Shown piece by piece: positions 24,584 to 34,696 of a stretch of DNA of 64,000 nt. Each line of letters begins with the position of its first letter. Position 1 is the stretch's first letter. Source of the DNA: Lacticaseibacillus suibinensis (GTDB taxonomy: Bacteria > Bacillota > Bacilli > Lactobacillales > Lactobacillaceae); contig NZ_RHOK01000001.1 in NCBI RefSeq assembly GCF_003946175.1, forward strand, positions 62,001-126,000, written 5' to 3'. Below the pieces are notes generated by a model, which saw only the letters and a list, made by a program, of their open reading frames with translations, made no database searches and was not told the DNA's origin. Both the position numbers and the translations under genes were made by a program.

Positions 24584-27338
24584 GTTCTGTCTCCTTTATT
24601 AAGCGATGTTCCAAAAAGTCATGGGCCAGTGGCGTAAGCTCTGCCAGCGGCAAGGCCTTGGGTTTGAGATTAGGCAAACTCTTGGCCATTTGGCGACCGT
24701 ATGGCGTGGTCAGCAGCCGAGGATCCAGCACCACAAACACCCCGCGGTCATGCTCGGTGCGAATCAGCCGACCAAAGCTTTGGCGAAACCGAATCGTGGC
24801 TTTGGGCAACAAATCAGCCGCAAAGGCATCTTCCCCGCGGGCCTTGAGCGCCGCTGCCCGCGCCTGCACCGTGGGACTGGCGGGTGAATCAAAGGGCAGG
24901 CGGGTCAGAATCACTTGCTCCAGCTGCTTCTGCGGGTAATCGATGCCTTCAAAAAAGCTGGCGGCGCCTAACAAGACGCTGTCTGTGCTGAGGGCGAAAC
25001 GCTTGGCGATTTTTTCCGCCGAACCAGTCACTCCTTGTGCAAGCAGTTCATGCTCGGGCAACTGGTTGACCAGCCGCTGATAAACCAGCCCAATCATTCG
25101 GAGCGAATTGAACAACACCAAGGTTTGATGTGGGGTCGCAGCCAGCTGCGCGACGGCACTCGCGAGGTAATCTGCATAGGCAGTTTCACTTAATGCTCGC
25201 GCATTCGGTGCATCTTCAGCCACCAGAAACTGGGCCTGCAGCTTGTAATGAAAAGGACTCCGCAGCCGCAAAGCTGGCGCATTCGCCGGCAGGCCGAGTT
25301 GCTGGGTTAAGTAGTCGAAGCTGCGGTTCACCGTGAGCGTCGCGCCGGTGAACACCGGCGCTGCAAAAACTGCCAGCTGTTTTTGGATGATGTGGCTCGC
25401 GTCAAAGCGTTGCCAGTTAATGCTCAACGTCGCCGGTCCCCCACCGCCTAAAATCAGGCTGGTAACCACTGGCGCTTGGGCCAAAGCAGCCAGGTCAATC
25501 CCCTGCAGCCGCGTCAGCTGATTGTCCAGCGCGGCGGTTAACCCATCCAGCCCCTGGAACAGCGCCGCTTCGCTGGCCAAAAAACGTTCCGGATCAGCCT
25601 CATATTCCGCAAGCACGCCTTGCATTGGCGCCAAGACGCTGGCGGCGGTGGTCAAAAGCGGCGGCAGCGCCTTTTGCAAAGTCGGCAGCAGCCACTGGCG
25701 TTCAGTGGCCGTGAGCGGCCGCTCAACCACGCGCGGGGCAGGCTGGCCACAGTGATGATAAATTACCTGCTGGAGCGCGGCAATTTGGTCGGTGGCGGTA
25801 TTGATGGCCGCCAAGGTGCGACCCAGCTGATACGAAGTGGCTGGGGCATCGGCAAACAAAGTCAGAAGCCCGGTTTCCTTGCGGCCTTGGATGAAGGTTT
25901 GCAACTGACCGAGCCGCCGCTTGAGTTTGGCGAGGCCTAATTCATGAGAATTGGCCTCAGCAAAAGCCGCGGCGAAGTGCTGGGCCTCATCGACCACTAT
26001 GTATGGCTTACTGCGCAGCGGCAAATCAGCGATGTGTCGGGCCAAAAAGGCGTGATTCGTGATCACCACCTGCGCCGTTTTGACTTGATTTTGCAGCCGC
26101 TGGTAGAAATCAGCCGTCTGATAAGTGCCCTTGGGCGGCCGGCCGGTAGCCCGGATCCGGGCAAACAAAGGCGCGCTGTAAGTCGTCAGCTGCAGTTCCG
26201 CCAGATCCCCAGTGGTGGTTTGCGTCAGCCACACCATCAGCCTCATCTGCAGTAGCCGGGTTTGGTGATTAGGATGTTTCAGGCCCAAACTGGCCGCGAA
26301 CTTCCCTAAGTCGAGGTAATGGCGGGCGCTTTTGAGCACCACCGCTGGTAGGGCCAACCCAGTGAGCGCACGCACCTGGGGCAGTGATTCCGTCGCGATT
26401 TGCCGTTCCAACACCGTGGTCGCCGCGCTCACCACCAGCTTGTGGCTGGGGCTCGTCAAGTAGGCGTAAGGCAACAGATAGCCCAGTGTTTTCCCTAAGC
26501 CGGTGCCGGCTTCAATCAAAAGTGGCTGCTGGGTGCTGGTGCTATTTTCATAAATGGCATCCATCATCTTGGCCTGCTGAGTGCGCACCTTGAACCGCGG
26601 TTTCAGCAGCTGGCGCTTGGCGGCCAACGTCGCCGGATAGGTTGGTTCCGCTTGCTCGCCGGCACTAGGTTGCGGCCGTTGCAGGACAAAACGCCCCACC
26701 GCCATTTGTTCAGCGGTTAAAGGTTTGGGGGCAGTGGCATGAGCGGTCAAAAAATCACCGGTTTGCTTCGGCAAGCTGCCGGCAAACTTCAGCAGTTCAT
26801 GCTGCGTCGCTGTTGGTAGCGCCGCAAACCGCGCGCCTAGGCGCATCAGCAAATGACCGGTGCTAATCGCGTCACTATCGGCACGGTGCGGATGATCATG
26901 GGTAATGCCCAGGGCGGCGGTCAGGTCTTGCAGCCGAAAGCTGGCTTGAGTGGGTAGCAGGATCTGCGCCATTTCAACGGTATCAACCCCGGGCTGCGTC
27001 AAGGCGGGCTGCCCGGCGCGGACCAGTTCCGCAGCCAAAAATGGATAATCAAAATTGACATTATGGGCCACGATCACCGTGCCTTGCAGGAGTCGCGTAA
27101 TGCTGGCAGCCACGTCTGCGAAATACGGCGCCGCCACCAGCCGGCCTGGCGTGATACCCGTTAAGGTTTGAATCGCCTGAGGGACGGGCCGATCCGGATT
27201 AATCAGCTGCGACCGGGTTTGAATCAAGGTCCCATTTTTGATCAAAGCACAACCGAACTGAATAATTCGGTCGGTGCCGTTGATTTCTGTGCCTGTGGTT
27301 TCCAAATCAATCACGGCGTAAGTTGTTTGCGAATCCAT
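24573..27338 (-). CDS. dinG: DinG-family helicase with N-terminal DnaQ exonuclease domain
   Basis: Single protein of 921 aa. The N-terminal DEDDh exonuclease domain (about residues 1-165) shows VIDLETTGTEING, VAHNVNFDYPFL and HRADSDAISTG. The helicase part shows Walker A EAGTGLGKTLGYL, DEAH box VVDEAQHFAAAF and motif VI FRQSFGRLIRTEHDRG. The Gram-positive DinG/exonuclease fusion has been reported to act more as a 3'-5' nuclease than a helicase. I did not see the four-Cys Fe-S site of E. coli DinG between motifs I and II, which is normal for this fusion class. It heads the run dinG-tseB-aspB-asnS. Confidence 0.94.
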   Translation of the reverse strand: MDSQTTYAVIDLETTGTEINGTDRIIQFGCALIKNGTLIQTRSQLINPDRPVPQAIQTLTGITPGRLVAAPYFADVAASITRLLQGTVIVAHNVNFDYPFLAAELVRAGQPALTQPGVDTVEMAQILLPTQASFRLQDLTAALGITHDHPHRADSDAISTGHLLMRLGARFAALPTATQHELLKFAGSLPKQTGDFLTAHATAPKPLTAEQMAVGRFVLQRPQPSAGEQAEPTYPATLAAKRQLLKPRFKVRTQQAKMMDAIYENSTSTQQPLLIEAGTGLGKTLGYLLPYAYLTSPSHKLVVSAATTVLERQIATESLPQVRALTGLALPAVVLKSARHYLDLGKFAASLGLKHPNHQTRLLQMRLMVWLTQTTTGDLAELQLTTYSAPLFARIRATGRPPKGTYQTADFYQRLQNQVKTAQVVITNHAFLARHIADLPLRSKPYIVVDEAQHFAAAFAEANSHELGLAKLKRRLGQLQTFIQGRKETGLLTLFADAPATSYQLGRTLAAINTATDQIAALQQVIYHHCGQPAPRVVERPLTATERQWLLPTLQKALPPLLTTAASVLAPMQGVLAEYEADPERFLASEAALFQGLDGLTAALDNQLTRLQGIDLAALAQAPVVTSLILGGGGPATLSINWQRFDASHIIQKQLAVFAAPVFTGATLTVNRSFDYLTQQLGLPANAPALRLRSPFHYKLQAQFLVAEDAPNARALSETAYADYLASAVAQLAATPHQTLVLFNSLRMIGLVYQRLVNQLPEHELLAQGVTGSAEKIAKRFALSTDSVLLGAASFFEGIDYPQKQLEQVILTRLPFDSPASPTVQARAAALKARGEDAFAADLLPKATIRFRQSFGRLIRTEHDRGVFVVLDPRLLTTPYGRQMAKSLPNLKPKALPLAELTPLAHDFLEHRLIKETEHAQ

Positions 27339-27368
27339 GCCTGCCCTCCTTTCGGCTTTTTTTGTTTG

Positions 27369-30300
27369 TTAATCCAGTGTCACCACTTGGCCGGTTTCCA
27401 GCAGCACCAACAGCTTCTGGTTAACCTTTTTGCCAGTCGCCAAGGCCAGCGCCTTCGCATAGAGATTGAGCTGCGGCTGGTAGCGTGCCACCACTTTGGC
27501 CTGCTGGTTGCCGATATGGTCCGTCTTATAATCAAACAGCACGATGCCTTTAGCGGTTTCGTAATAGCCGTCAATCACCCCGTGAATCAGGATGTCACTG
27601 CCTGGTTCCTGCGCCAAATCGGTAAACAGTTGGTCTGCCGGCATCAGCAGTGAAAATGGCACTTCCCGCTGCACCGTGGCCGCATTAGCCTGCAGCGCTT
27701 GACCGAGCGGCGTCTGGTAAAAGTGCACCAGCTCTGCCAACGGAATCTGCTTGGCGATTGCCGCTGGTAAACTGCCATTGGCAACGAGTTGGTCGATAGT
27801 GTGGGATAGCGCTGTTTCATCCAACCTGCCCGTTAAAGGCTGCATTTGCAGCACCAAATGCGCCGCCGACCCGATCACTGTGGCCGGGACCTTATTACCG
27901 GTTGCCATGAAGGCTGGAGCGGCAAAGTCACCGGTCAGGCGATTGCCACCAAGCTGCCGGCCTGATTCAACCAGTTCCACCGTGTCAGGATCCTCAAAGG
28001 CGCGCTTAATTTCAGACACACTTTGAAAACCAGTGGTGTTAGCCGTTTGCGCATAAGGATAGTGATAATCAAACCAGGCCGTCAAATCGAGCGCTAGCGG
28101 CGGCTGAGTCACTGGTTTCGCTGCTTCCGCGCTGGTTTGCACCTGCGGCTGCGCCACAAAATTCAGCACGACGCCGGCTTTTTGATACTGGTTCAAGGCC
28201 GGCAGGCTCGTGGCTTCATCGAGGACACCGGTACGGGCAATCGCCATGCCCAGCCAGTCGAGCATGCAACCAGCGCCAGCTCGGACACTTTCTGGCAGCA
28301 GATGCTCGTCACTGGCGGCAAGTTTGGCCCAGTGCGCCTCGAGTTTCTCCCGACTTTCGCCGCTGCCGACGATGAACAGCTGCTGTTCAGCACGGGTTAA
28401 TGCCACATACAGCAGCCGCATTTCTTCCGCCAACAGCTGGCGATTTTTCGCCAATTTGGCCAGTTGCCATTGCGGCAAACTATACACCTCATGGCGCTTT
28501 TCATCCAGCCACTTCACGCCAGCTACGGCTGGCGTCAAGATAAACGACCGGCGTAAGTCCTGCTGATTGAACTGCTTATCAGTGCTCATCAAAAAGACAA
28601 TCGGGAATTCCAGCCCTTTACTGCCGTGAATCGTCATCAAAGACACCGCATTGACATCCGGCGCCAAGGTCACCGGCATCGCCAGATCCTTGTCCTGCTT
28701 TTGCATGGTTTCGATGAAGTGGATAAAGGCAAACAAGCCTTTGAACCCGCCACTTTCATAGGTGGCGGCGCGGGCGGCTAATGCTCTTAAGTTGGCCTGC
28801 CGCTGTAGGCCCCCGGGCTGGCCGCCCACGTAATCCAAGTACCCGGTCACTTCGTAAATGTGCCAAATCAAGGCACTGAGTTCATGCTCCCGGGCAAAAT
28901 CGCGCAATTCTGCCAGCTGCTGCAAAAAGGCTTGCACCTTGGCGCGGGTTTGTTGCTTAAAGGCGGTGCCGCCTGTTTCCGCGGCAAAAGCTTGCACGGC
29001 TTCATCATAAGGGCCCTCTTGGGTCAGGCGAATCAGTGCCAATTGATCGGCGGACAAACCGACCAGCGGCGAACGCAATACCGCAGTCAGGGGAATCTCC
29101 TGCCGCGGATTATCAATCACCCGCAGCAAGGCCAGCATCACCATCAGTTCCGTGGTTTTGAAGTAATTCTGGGCATCGGCAATCACAATTGGCACGCCAG
29201 CCTGAGCAAAAGCCGTTTGCAGCGCGATGTTGTTGCTTCGGGACCGGGTCAACAGCGTGATATCTTGATAGCGAATGCGGCGTTGGTGCGCCGTGCCATC
29301 AGGATCGCGTTGATACAAGGTTTCTTTGGGATCATTGACCAACGCCTGAATGCGGGCAATCACCATTTGCGCCTCGGCGGCGGCTTTTTCCGGACTAGGT
29401 TCTTCCTGGTCGTCCTCGCCGGTTGCTGCCGTGCCGGTTTCATGAATCAAGAACTCAGTTGGGCGCAGTTGGTCTTCTGGAAACAGCGGTCCAGGTTTCA
29501 AGGCTTCTTTTTCTGTGTAGTCGATCTGCCCCACGGCCCGATCCATAATTTGGCTGAACACCAGATTGTTGAAGGCCAGCACGTTTTGGGACGAGCGGAA
29601 GTTTTGATTCAAAATCACCCGCTTGCCGGCAGATTCACGCTCGCCAAAGCGGCGATACTTCGCCAAAAACAGTTGCGGATCGGCCAACCGGAAGCCGTAG
29701 ATACTTTGCTTGGCATCCCCCACCATGAAGCGGTTGCCAGGCTGATTTTGACTCACCGCGGTCAGCACGGCTTCCTGCAGCTGATTGATATCCTGATACT
29801 CGTCGACTAGCACCGCATCAAATTGGGCGCGGTACACGGCGCCGACAGTCCGGTCACTACCAGGTTCGGCGCTTGGGTCCGGGGCGTTGAGAATCTTCAA
29901 AGCGTTTTGCGCAATGTCGCCAAAATCCTGAACTTGCTGGCGCCGTTTTTCGGCTGCCAGAGCATGGTAAAATTCCAGGCTCACCAACTGCAGGGTCGCC
30001 ATTAGCTGCTGCACCTGCGGCATCGCCTGCTTCAAGTCCGCCGGTTGAATGGCAAAAATTTCTTGCAGTGGTGCCACCGTATCCTTGGCCAAATCGCGCT
30101 GAACTTTGGCGGCATCTTTATCCGCCTTCAGTTCAGGGTCAAATTTGCCCCCAGGCCAGCGGTCAAAGGCAATCGCCTTGAGCGCGGACCAAGCCGCCTC
30201 ATAGCTGGGCTGCTCTAAAGCCAGCGCCGCTTGCACAGTGGCGAGGCTGGCTGTCACATTAGCGGCTACTTTGGCCAGTTTGGGTGCGGCCAGCGTCGCC

Positions 30301-30998
30301 TGCGCTTCAAGCAGCGCGGCTTCAGCAGCTCGCAAACTGGTTTGGGCACTTGGCCACAGTGCTTGCATCAAAGCCGCCTCACTGGTGTAAGCGGCCGGCA
30401 ATTGCTTCAGCCACGCCACCGGATCAGGCGTAGTCATCGCAAACCGATAAATTTCAAACACGACGTCTTGCAAAGCGGCGGGATCACTGCTGGTGGCAAA
30501 GTTAGTCGCTAACGCTTCAAATGCAGCGGCATGCTCGCCGGTATAAAAATTCTCCCGCAGATCTTCCCAGACCCGGGTTTGTAGCATCAGGCGCTCGGTG
30601 TCATCGGTCATCATCCGAAACGCTGGGTCCAAATCAATCACATAGTAGTACCGCTGCACCACTTGCAGGGAAAAGGCATCCAGGGTCATGATCGGCGCCG
30701 CATTGGCTAAAGCCACTTGGGCGCTTAAGTGGCGCCTTTGCTCCGGCGTCAGCGGCTGGGATTCATCGTTCAGGCGCGCCTTGAGTTTATTTTGAATGCG
30801 CAGTTTCATTTCCGCCGTCGCGGCTTTGGTGAAGGTCGCAATTAACATTCGGGTCAAATCGGCACCCGCCACCACCTGGCGTACAATGCGATCGACCAAC
30901 ACTTTCGTCTTCCCACTGCCGGCACTGGCGGAGACCAAAATGTCGGCTCCACTGACCGTGGCTGCTTCCAGCTGGGCTGGGGTCAATTGATCACTCAT
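27369..30998 (-). CDS. addA: ATP-dependent helicase/nuclease subunit A (AddA/RexA)
   Basis: 3'-5' helicase and nuclease subunit (1209 aa) of the RecBCD-like AddAB complex for double-strand break repair. UvrD-type motifs are Walker A SASAGSGKTKVLVDR, the DEYQDIN Walker B, GDAKQSIYGFR, and the C-terminal MTIHGSKGLEFPIVF and VALTRAEQQL. The nuclease domain near the end has HGVIDGYY and VLFDYKTDHI with the catalytic Asp and Lys. The ATG overlaps the addB stop by eight bases, so translation is coupled. Confidence 0.96.
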   Translation of the reverse strand: MSDQLTPAQLEAATVSGADILVSASAGSGKTKVLVDRIVRQVVAGADLTRMLIATFTKAATAEMKLRIQNKLKARLNDESQPLTPEQRRHLSAQVALANAAPIMTLDAFSLQVVQRYYYVIDLDPAFRMMTDDTERLMLQTRVWEDLRENFYTGEHAAAFEALATNFATSSDPAALQDVVFEIYRFAMTTPDPVAWLKQLPAAYTSEAALMQALWPSAQTSLRAAEAALLEAQATLAAPKLAKVAANVTASLATVQAALALEQPSYEAAWSALKAIAFDRWPGGKFDPELKADKDAAKVQRDLAKDTVAPLQEIFAIQPADLKQAMPQVQQLMATLQLVSLEFYHALAAEKRRQQVQDFGDIAQNALKILNAPDPSAEPGSDRTVGAVYRAQFDAVLVDEYQDINQLQEAVLTAVSQNQPGNRFMVGDAKQSIYGFRLADPQLFLAKYRRFGERESAGKRVILNQNFRSSQNVLAFNNLVFSQIMDRAVGQIDYTEKEALKPGPLFPEDQLRPTEFLIHETGTAATGEDDQEEPSPEKAAAEAQMVIARIQALVNDPKETLYQRDPDGTAHQRRIRYQDITLLTRSRSNNIALQTAFAQAGVPIVIADAQNYFKTTELMVMLALLRVIDNPRQEIPLTAVLRSPLVGLSADQLALIRLTQEGPYDEAVQAFAAETGGTAFKQQTRAKVQAFLQQLAELRDFAREHELSALIWHIYEVTGYLDYVGGQPGGLQRQANLRALAARAATYESGGFKGLFAFIHFIETMQKQDKDLAMPVTLAPDVNAVSLMTIHGSKGLEFPIVFLMSTDKQFNQQDLRRSFILTPAVAGVKWLDEKRHEVYSLPQWQLAKLAKNRQLLAEEMRLLYVALTRAEQQLFIVGSGESREKLEAHWAKLAASDEHLLPESVRAGAGCMLDWLGMAIARTGVLDEATSLPALNQYQKAGVVLNFVAQPQVQTSAEAAKPVTQPPLALDLTAWFDYHYPYAQTANTTGFQSVSEIKRAFEDPDTVELVESGRQLGGNRLTGDFAAPAFMATGNKVPATVIGSAAHLVLQMQPLTGRLDETALSHTIDQLVANGSLPAAIAKQIPLAELVHFYQTPLGQALQANAATVQREVPFSLLMPADQLFTDLAQEPGSDILIHGVIDGYYETAKGIVLFDYKTDHIGNQQAKVVARYQPQLNLYAKALALATGKKVNQKLLVLLETGQVVTLD

Positions 30999-33900
30999 CG
31001 CCTTTGCTCCCTTCTGCTTCTGCGCGTAGTTTCTGCTCCAAGGTCGCCTGATTCAGCGGCGCCACATGGTGATAGCGGTCAAAACCGGTGGCTGGGTCAA
31101 ACAGCATAATGCTTTGATAATCGCTATTGGTGATGACCGTGCTTTCCTGCTTGAACTGCAGCGGCGCTAGGTCAATGTTCCCAGCCATAATTTGCTGCGC
31201 GGCTTGAACAATCAAATGGCGATTATGCTGCACCATCAGCTGCAGGCCAGCTGGCGATAAGCGTTTGCTGAGCTTGCCAGCGCGCTCCTTGGTCAAGCTG
31301 CCATCTTTTTTCAGTCCTAATGCGACCAGCGCCGAGTTTTCGCCGGCCGCCAGACTTTGATCAAAGGCGGCCGTTAACGCGGTGGCAGCGGCTTCGTCAT
31401 CAGGCAACACCAATAAGCCGGCCATCTTGAAGTCTTTCAAGAGATCCAGCGGCAGGTCGGTGGTTTTTTCATACTTCAGGCGCGGCTGATGGAACCGGAA
31501 ATATTGGGCCCCAGCTGGCTTCAAGCCAGCCATGGATTCGGCATTAGCCACCGCATCGATGTACGTCAGCAGCTGCATCGCTTTGCCGTAATAAGCCGCC
31601 AGCGGATCAAAATCATGGGCGGAGGACTTGTAATCGACCACCACAAAATAAGGCGTCCCCGCAATCGTGGCGGTATCCAGGCGGTCGATGCGCCCGCTGA
31701 CAGTGATTTGATGCTGAGCGTCCAGTGGCAGCACTAAGCCCTTCAGGCCGTCATGCTGGCCAATGCGGCCAAAAACCACTTCTGTCGCTTGCGGCCGAAA
31801 TGCCGAGCGCTGCTGTTGGCCGCGAATGGCAGCGGCGTTGGTCGTTAGCATGGCGGTGATTTGCGCCTGCACAAAGCGCATGTGGGCGCTGGTCGTGAGA
31901 ATTTCATAACCTGGTTCCCCTGCCAGCTGCGTCACCAAGGCAGCAATGGTTTGCTGCAGCTGGGCATCGCTTAACGCCGTCAGCGCCTGTCCCTGCGCCT
32001 TCAGCTGGCGCATCAGTTGATCCAACACCCAGTGGTAAAGCGAGCCGGTATCCGCTGGTGTGAGCTCGAATTCTGGTCGCTTCGTCAGTTTCAAGCCGTA
32101 GCGCAGAAAGTACTCAAAGGGATTGCTGTAGTACCGCTCCAGCTGGGAAATCGAAACATTCATGTGACTGGAATACAGCTGACTGGCTAGCTCTGGCGCG
32201 AGGCGGCCGACGCCTTGGTGCGTGGTCGCCCCTTCAAGGCGATAGGCCAGGTCGCGCAGGCTAGGGATGGTTTTGATCTGGGCTAGGACTTGGCCCCAGG
32301 CGTCCTTGTCGGTCAGCGGCATCTTCGCAGCGTTGGCTTCGCGCGCCACCACGACATAATCACTGAGCATACTGCGGGCACTGCCGGCCGCTTCCTGCAC
32401 CGAAGTGGCCAGCGACACTGCCGGCCAGCTCGTGAGCGGCAGATGCAGCCGTTTTTGCATTTGGGTGAGATAAGGCGAGGCATTATTGGCATCAGCTTCG
32501 TAAACCGGAAAACTCATGGTTAAACTTTCACTGCCGGCCATCATCGCCACATAGTTCAGGAACGGATCACCTAACGCGGCTTGCGTGCCTGAATCCGCCA
32601 AAAAGGCATCGGGACCAAGGTGGTCAGCTAGGACTTGCCGGTCGCTGGCGGTCAGCACTGGAAAGTCCCCTGGCGTATCGGGCATCACGGTGCTGGTGGC
32701 GCCAATCACGAAGACATGGCGATAGCGCGAGAGCCGGGTCAAGCCAGTCTCAGACACGGTGACCTGGTCCAGGGTCGAAGGAATTTGCGTGTAAGTGGCG
32801 CCAGCAAAACCCGCCGCCAGTAAATCACTGAACTGATCTAGGGCAAACGGTGCGCTGCCTAAAATGGCGACGTAATCATCGAGGAGCCCTACAAAGGTCT
32901 GCCAGGCTTGTTCCCCTGCCGTGGCCAAGCTCAAGTCGCCAGCCGCAACAGCGTCGTCCCGCCAGGCGGCCAACCGCGTCGGCACTCCAGCAGCGACCAG
33001 CCATTCATACAAGGCCTTGGCCGCGGCTTGGCCGTCAGTCGCGTTGTTTAGCGCATCAAAGAGCGGCGGTAGCTGTGCGGCGACAAAGGCTTTCAACTGG
33101 TTGATTTGCGTCGTTTTCTCATCATCGGTGGTGCCTTCATCGTCGGCTTGGCGCCGGAAATATTGCCAGCGCTGACCATCCAGCCAGCGACTGCCGGTGA
33201 GGCCCGTGCGCAGCAAGTGATTATCCAGCACATCGAGCGCAGCGCGGAAATCCGCTACGGGCATGTCAGCCGGAATCAGCAATTCGGTTTTGAGTAGGCG
33301 CATCATGTCTTCGTATTGATAGTGATGTTGCTGAATCGCAAACAAACTCTCGATTAAGGCAATCAAGGGGTGGCTTTGCATTGGCTGTTCAATATCAATA
33401 AAGACCGGCAGTTTTTGTTCTTCAAACACTGGCGCCAAATACGGCCGGTACGGATCGAGATGCCGCGCGATAATCAGAAAATCTCGATACCGAGCGCCTT
33501 GGTGCACGGCCTGCACGATTTGCTTGGCGACCGCCCGCAATTCCGTATAGGGTTCGCTCGCTTTCGCCAACGTGAGGCCGGCCTGCGGGGTCTTTAACGC
33601 CCCAGTGCCATTGGCGGTTTCGCTTTGCCAAAATGAATCCACTGCCTGCAGCGCAGGCGAAAGCTGGCGTTTAGGGGCAAAGACATTCGGCAGCATTGCG
33701 GCCTGGCTCTGCTGAGCGGCGTGGCGCAGCCGGTAGTACAATTTCGCCGCTGGCAGAAATAAGGCTGGCGGCTGCGGCATCTTTTCGGCCCCGGCTTGAT
33801 CTAGCAGCAAGGCCACCGTCACCTTGGCACCGGCTTGAAGCAAAGTTTGCACGAGGTAAAATTCACTGGCTGACAAGTCATTGAAGTGATTCAAATAAAA

Positions 33901-34512
33901 ACTGGTGTGGCTCAAATCGCGCTGCCCCAGCTCATCAGCCAAAGCAGCCAGCAGCGTTGGCTCGGTGACGTAAGGCGCGGCAGCTTGTTCATAGGCCGCC
34001 ATGATCAGCTGGAGTTCGCTGAACTTTTGGCGTTCCGGCGCTTCAGACGGGAGTACAGTGGTCACGGCAGCCAGTGTTTCCGCGGTGATGCGGCCGGTTT
34101 GCAGCTCTGCTAGCTGATCGGCGAGCTGCAAGGCAAAGCCCGCATGCCCCGCCGAGCCGGCGAACAAGCGCAACTGCTGGCGCTGGTGGTCATCTTGCAG
34201 CATTTCGCCCAGTAATTTGGCCACCAGCATGGTATTACTGGCCCGGTCCAGCCGTGGTTTTTGGTAGATGGCTTGGTTTTTCAGGAAGTACCAGGCTAAG
34301 CGCGTAAACGACAACACTTGAACCTGCATTTGGGCATAGGCGCCTGACTGTTCACGCAGTCGCTGCAACAAGGTCACTTCGGTTTCGAACTTAATGTGAT
34401 TGGGCACCAGGTAGAACACTTCCCGGCCCTGGTCCAGATCCGTTCGAATCTGCTCAACCATGATGTGAGGATGATCGGCGGCGGCTGTGCCAAGGACAAA
34501 TTGTAAGCTCAC
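30991..34512 (-). CDS. addB: ATP-dependent helicase/nuclease subunit B (AddB/RexB)
   Basis: Partner subunit of AddA (1173 aa). The N-terminus reads LQFVLGTAAADHP where AddB of Bacillus has a Walker A, so there is no functional P-loop. The C-terminal nuclease domain has GRIDRLDTA and VVVDYKSSAHDF. I find no Cys in the whole protein, so the Fe-S clasp of Bacillus AddB is absent. Both traits fit the lactic-acid-bacterial RexB form, hence RexAB may be the better name. The start is GTG at 34512 with SD AGGAAG. It is the first gene of the addB-addA-dinG run. Confidence 0.95.
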   Translation of the reverse strand: MSLQFVLGTAAADHPHIMVEQIRTDLDQGREVFYLVPNHIKFETEVTLLQRLREQSGAYAQMQVQVLSFTRLAWYFLKNQAIYQKPRLDRASNTMLVAKLLGEMLQDDHQRQQLRLFAGSAGHAGFALQLADQLAELQTGRITAETLAAVTTVLPSEAPERQKFSELQLIMAAYEQAAAPYVTEPTLLAALADELGQRDLSHTSFYLNHFNDLSASEFYLVQTLLQAGAKVTVALLLDQAGAEKMPQPPALFLPAAKLYYRLRHAAQQSQAAMLPNVFAPKRQLSPALQAVDSFWQSETANGTGALKTPQAGLTLAKASEPYTELRAVAKQIVQAVHQGARYRDFLIIARHLDPYRPYLAPVFEEQKLPVFIDIEQPMQSHPLIALIESLFAIQQHHYQYEDMMRLLKTELLIPADMPVADFRAALDVLDNHLLRTGLTGSRWLDGQRWQYFRRQADDEGTTDDEKTTQINQLKAFVAAQLPPLFDALNNATDGQAAAKALYEWLVAAGVPTRLAAWRDDAVAAGDLSLATAGEQAWQTFVGLLDDYVAILGSAPFALDQFSDLLAAGFAGATYTQIPSTLDQVTVSETGLTRLSRYRHVFVIGATSTVMPDTPGDFPVLTASDRQVLADHLGPDAFLADSGTQAALGDPFLNYVAMMAGSESLTMSFPVYEADANNASPYLTQMQKRLHLPLTSWPAVSLATSVQEAAGSARSMLSDYVVVAREANAAKMPLTDKDAWGQVLAQIKTIPSLRDLAYRLEGATTHQGVGRLAPELASQLYSSHMNVSISQLERYYSNPFEYFLRYGLKLTKRPEFELTPADTGSLYHWVLDQLMRQLKAQGQALTALSDAQLQQTIAALVTQLAGEPGYEILTTSAHMRFVQAQITAMLTTNAAAIRGQQQRSAFRPQATEVVFGRIGQHDGLKGLVLPLDAQHQITVSGRIDRLDTATIAGTPYFVVVDYKSSAHDFDPLAAYYGKAMQLLTYIDAVANAESMAGLKPAGAQYFRFHQPRLKYEKTTDLPLDLLKDFKMAGLLVLPDDEAAATALTAAFDQSLAAGENSALVALGLKKDGSLTKERAGKLSKRLSPAGLQLMVQHNRHLIVQAAQQIMAGNIDLAPLQFKQESTVITNSDYQSIMLFDPATGFDRYHHVAPLNQATLEQKLRAEAEGSKGDE

Positions 34513-34644
34513 GCTGAGGCACTTCCTTTCGTTATTCTGGTTTCTAGTTTAGCATATCCACCGCATGGCAAAACGCCGCCAGTCAGTTTGCCGCCAAAAC
34601 TTTGCAAAACTGCTAAAGATGAGCGCTCCTAGCGTTCTAACCTT

Positions 34645-34671
34645 TTGACCGTGGGGAAGTTACGGTATGAT
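34645..34671 (+). promoter_or_regulatory. Predicted mevalonate-operon promoter
   Basis: TTGACC (34645-34650) and TATGAT (34666-34671) with a short 15-base spacer (16 if TTTGAC is the -35). Confidence 0.5.
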
Positions 34672-34696
34672 AGATAGGAATAAGGAGTCCTCGTTT

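Noticed and set aside
28860-29810. 316-aa plus-strand frame opposite addA
   Set aside because: Antisense shadow; no SD and low-complexity Gln/His-rich translation.
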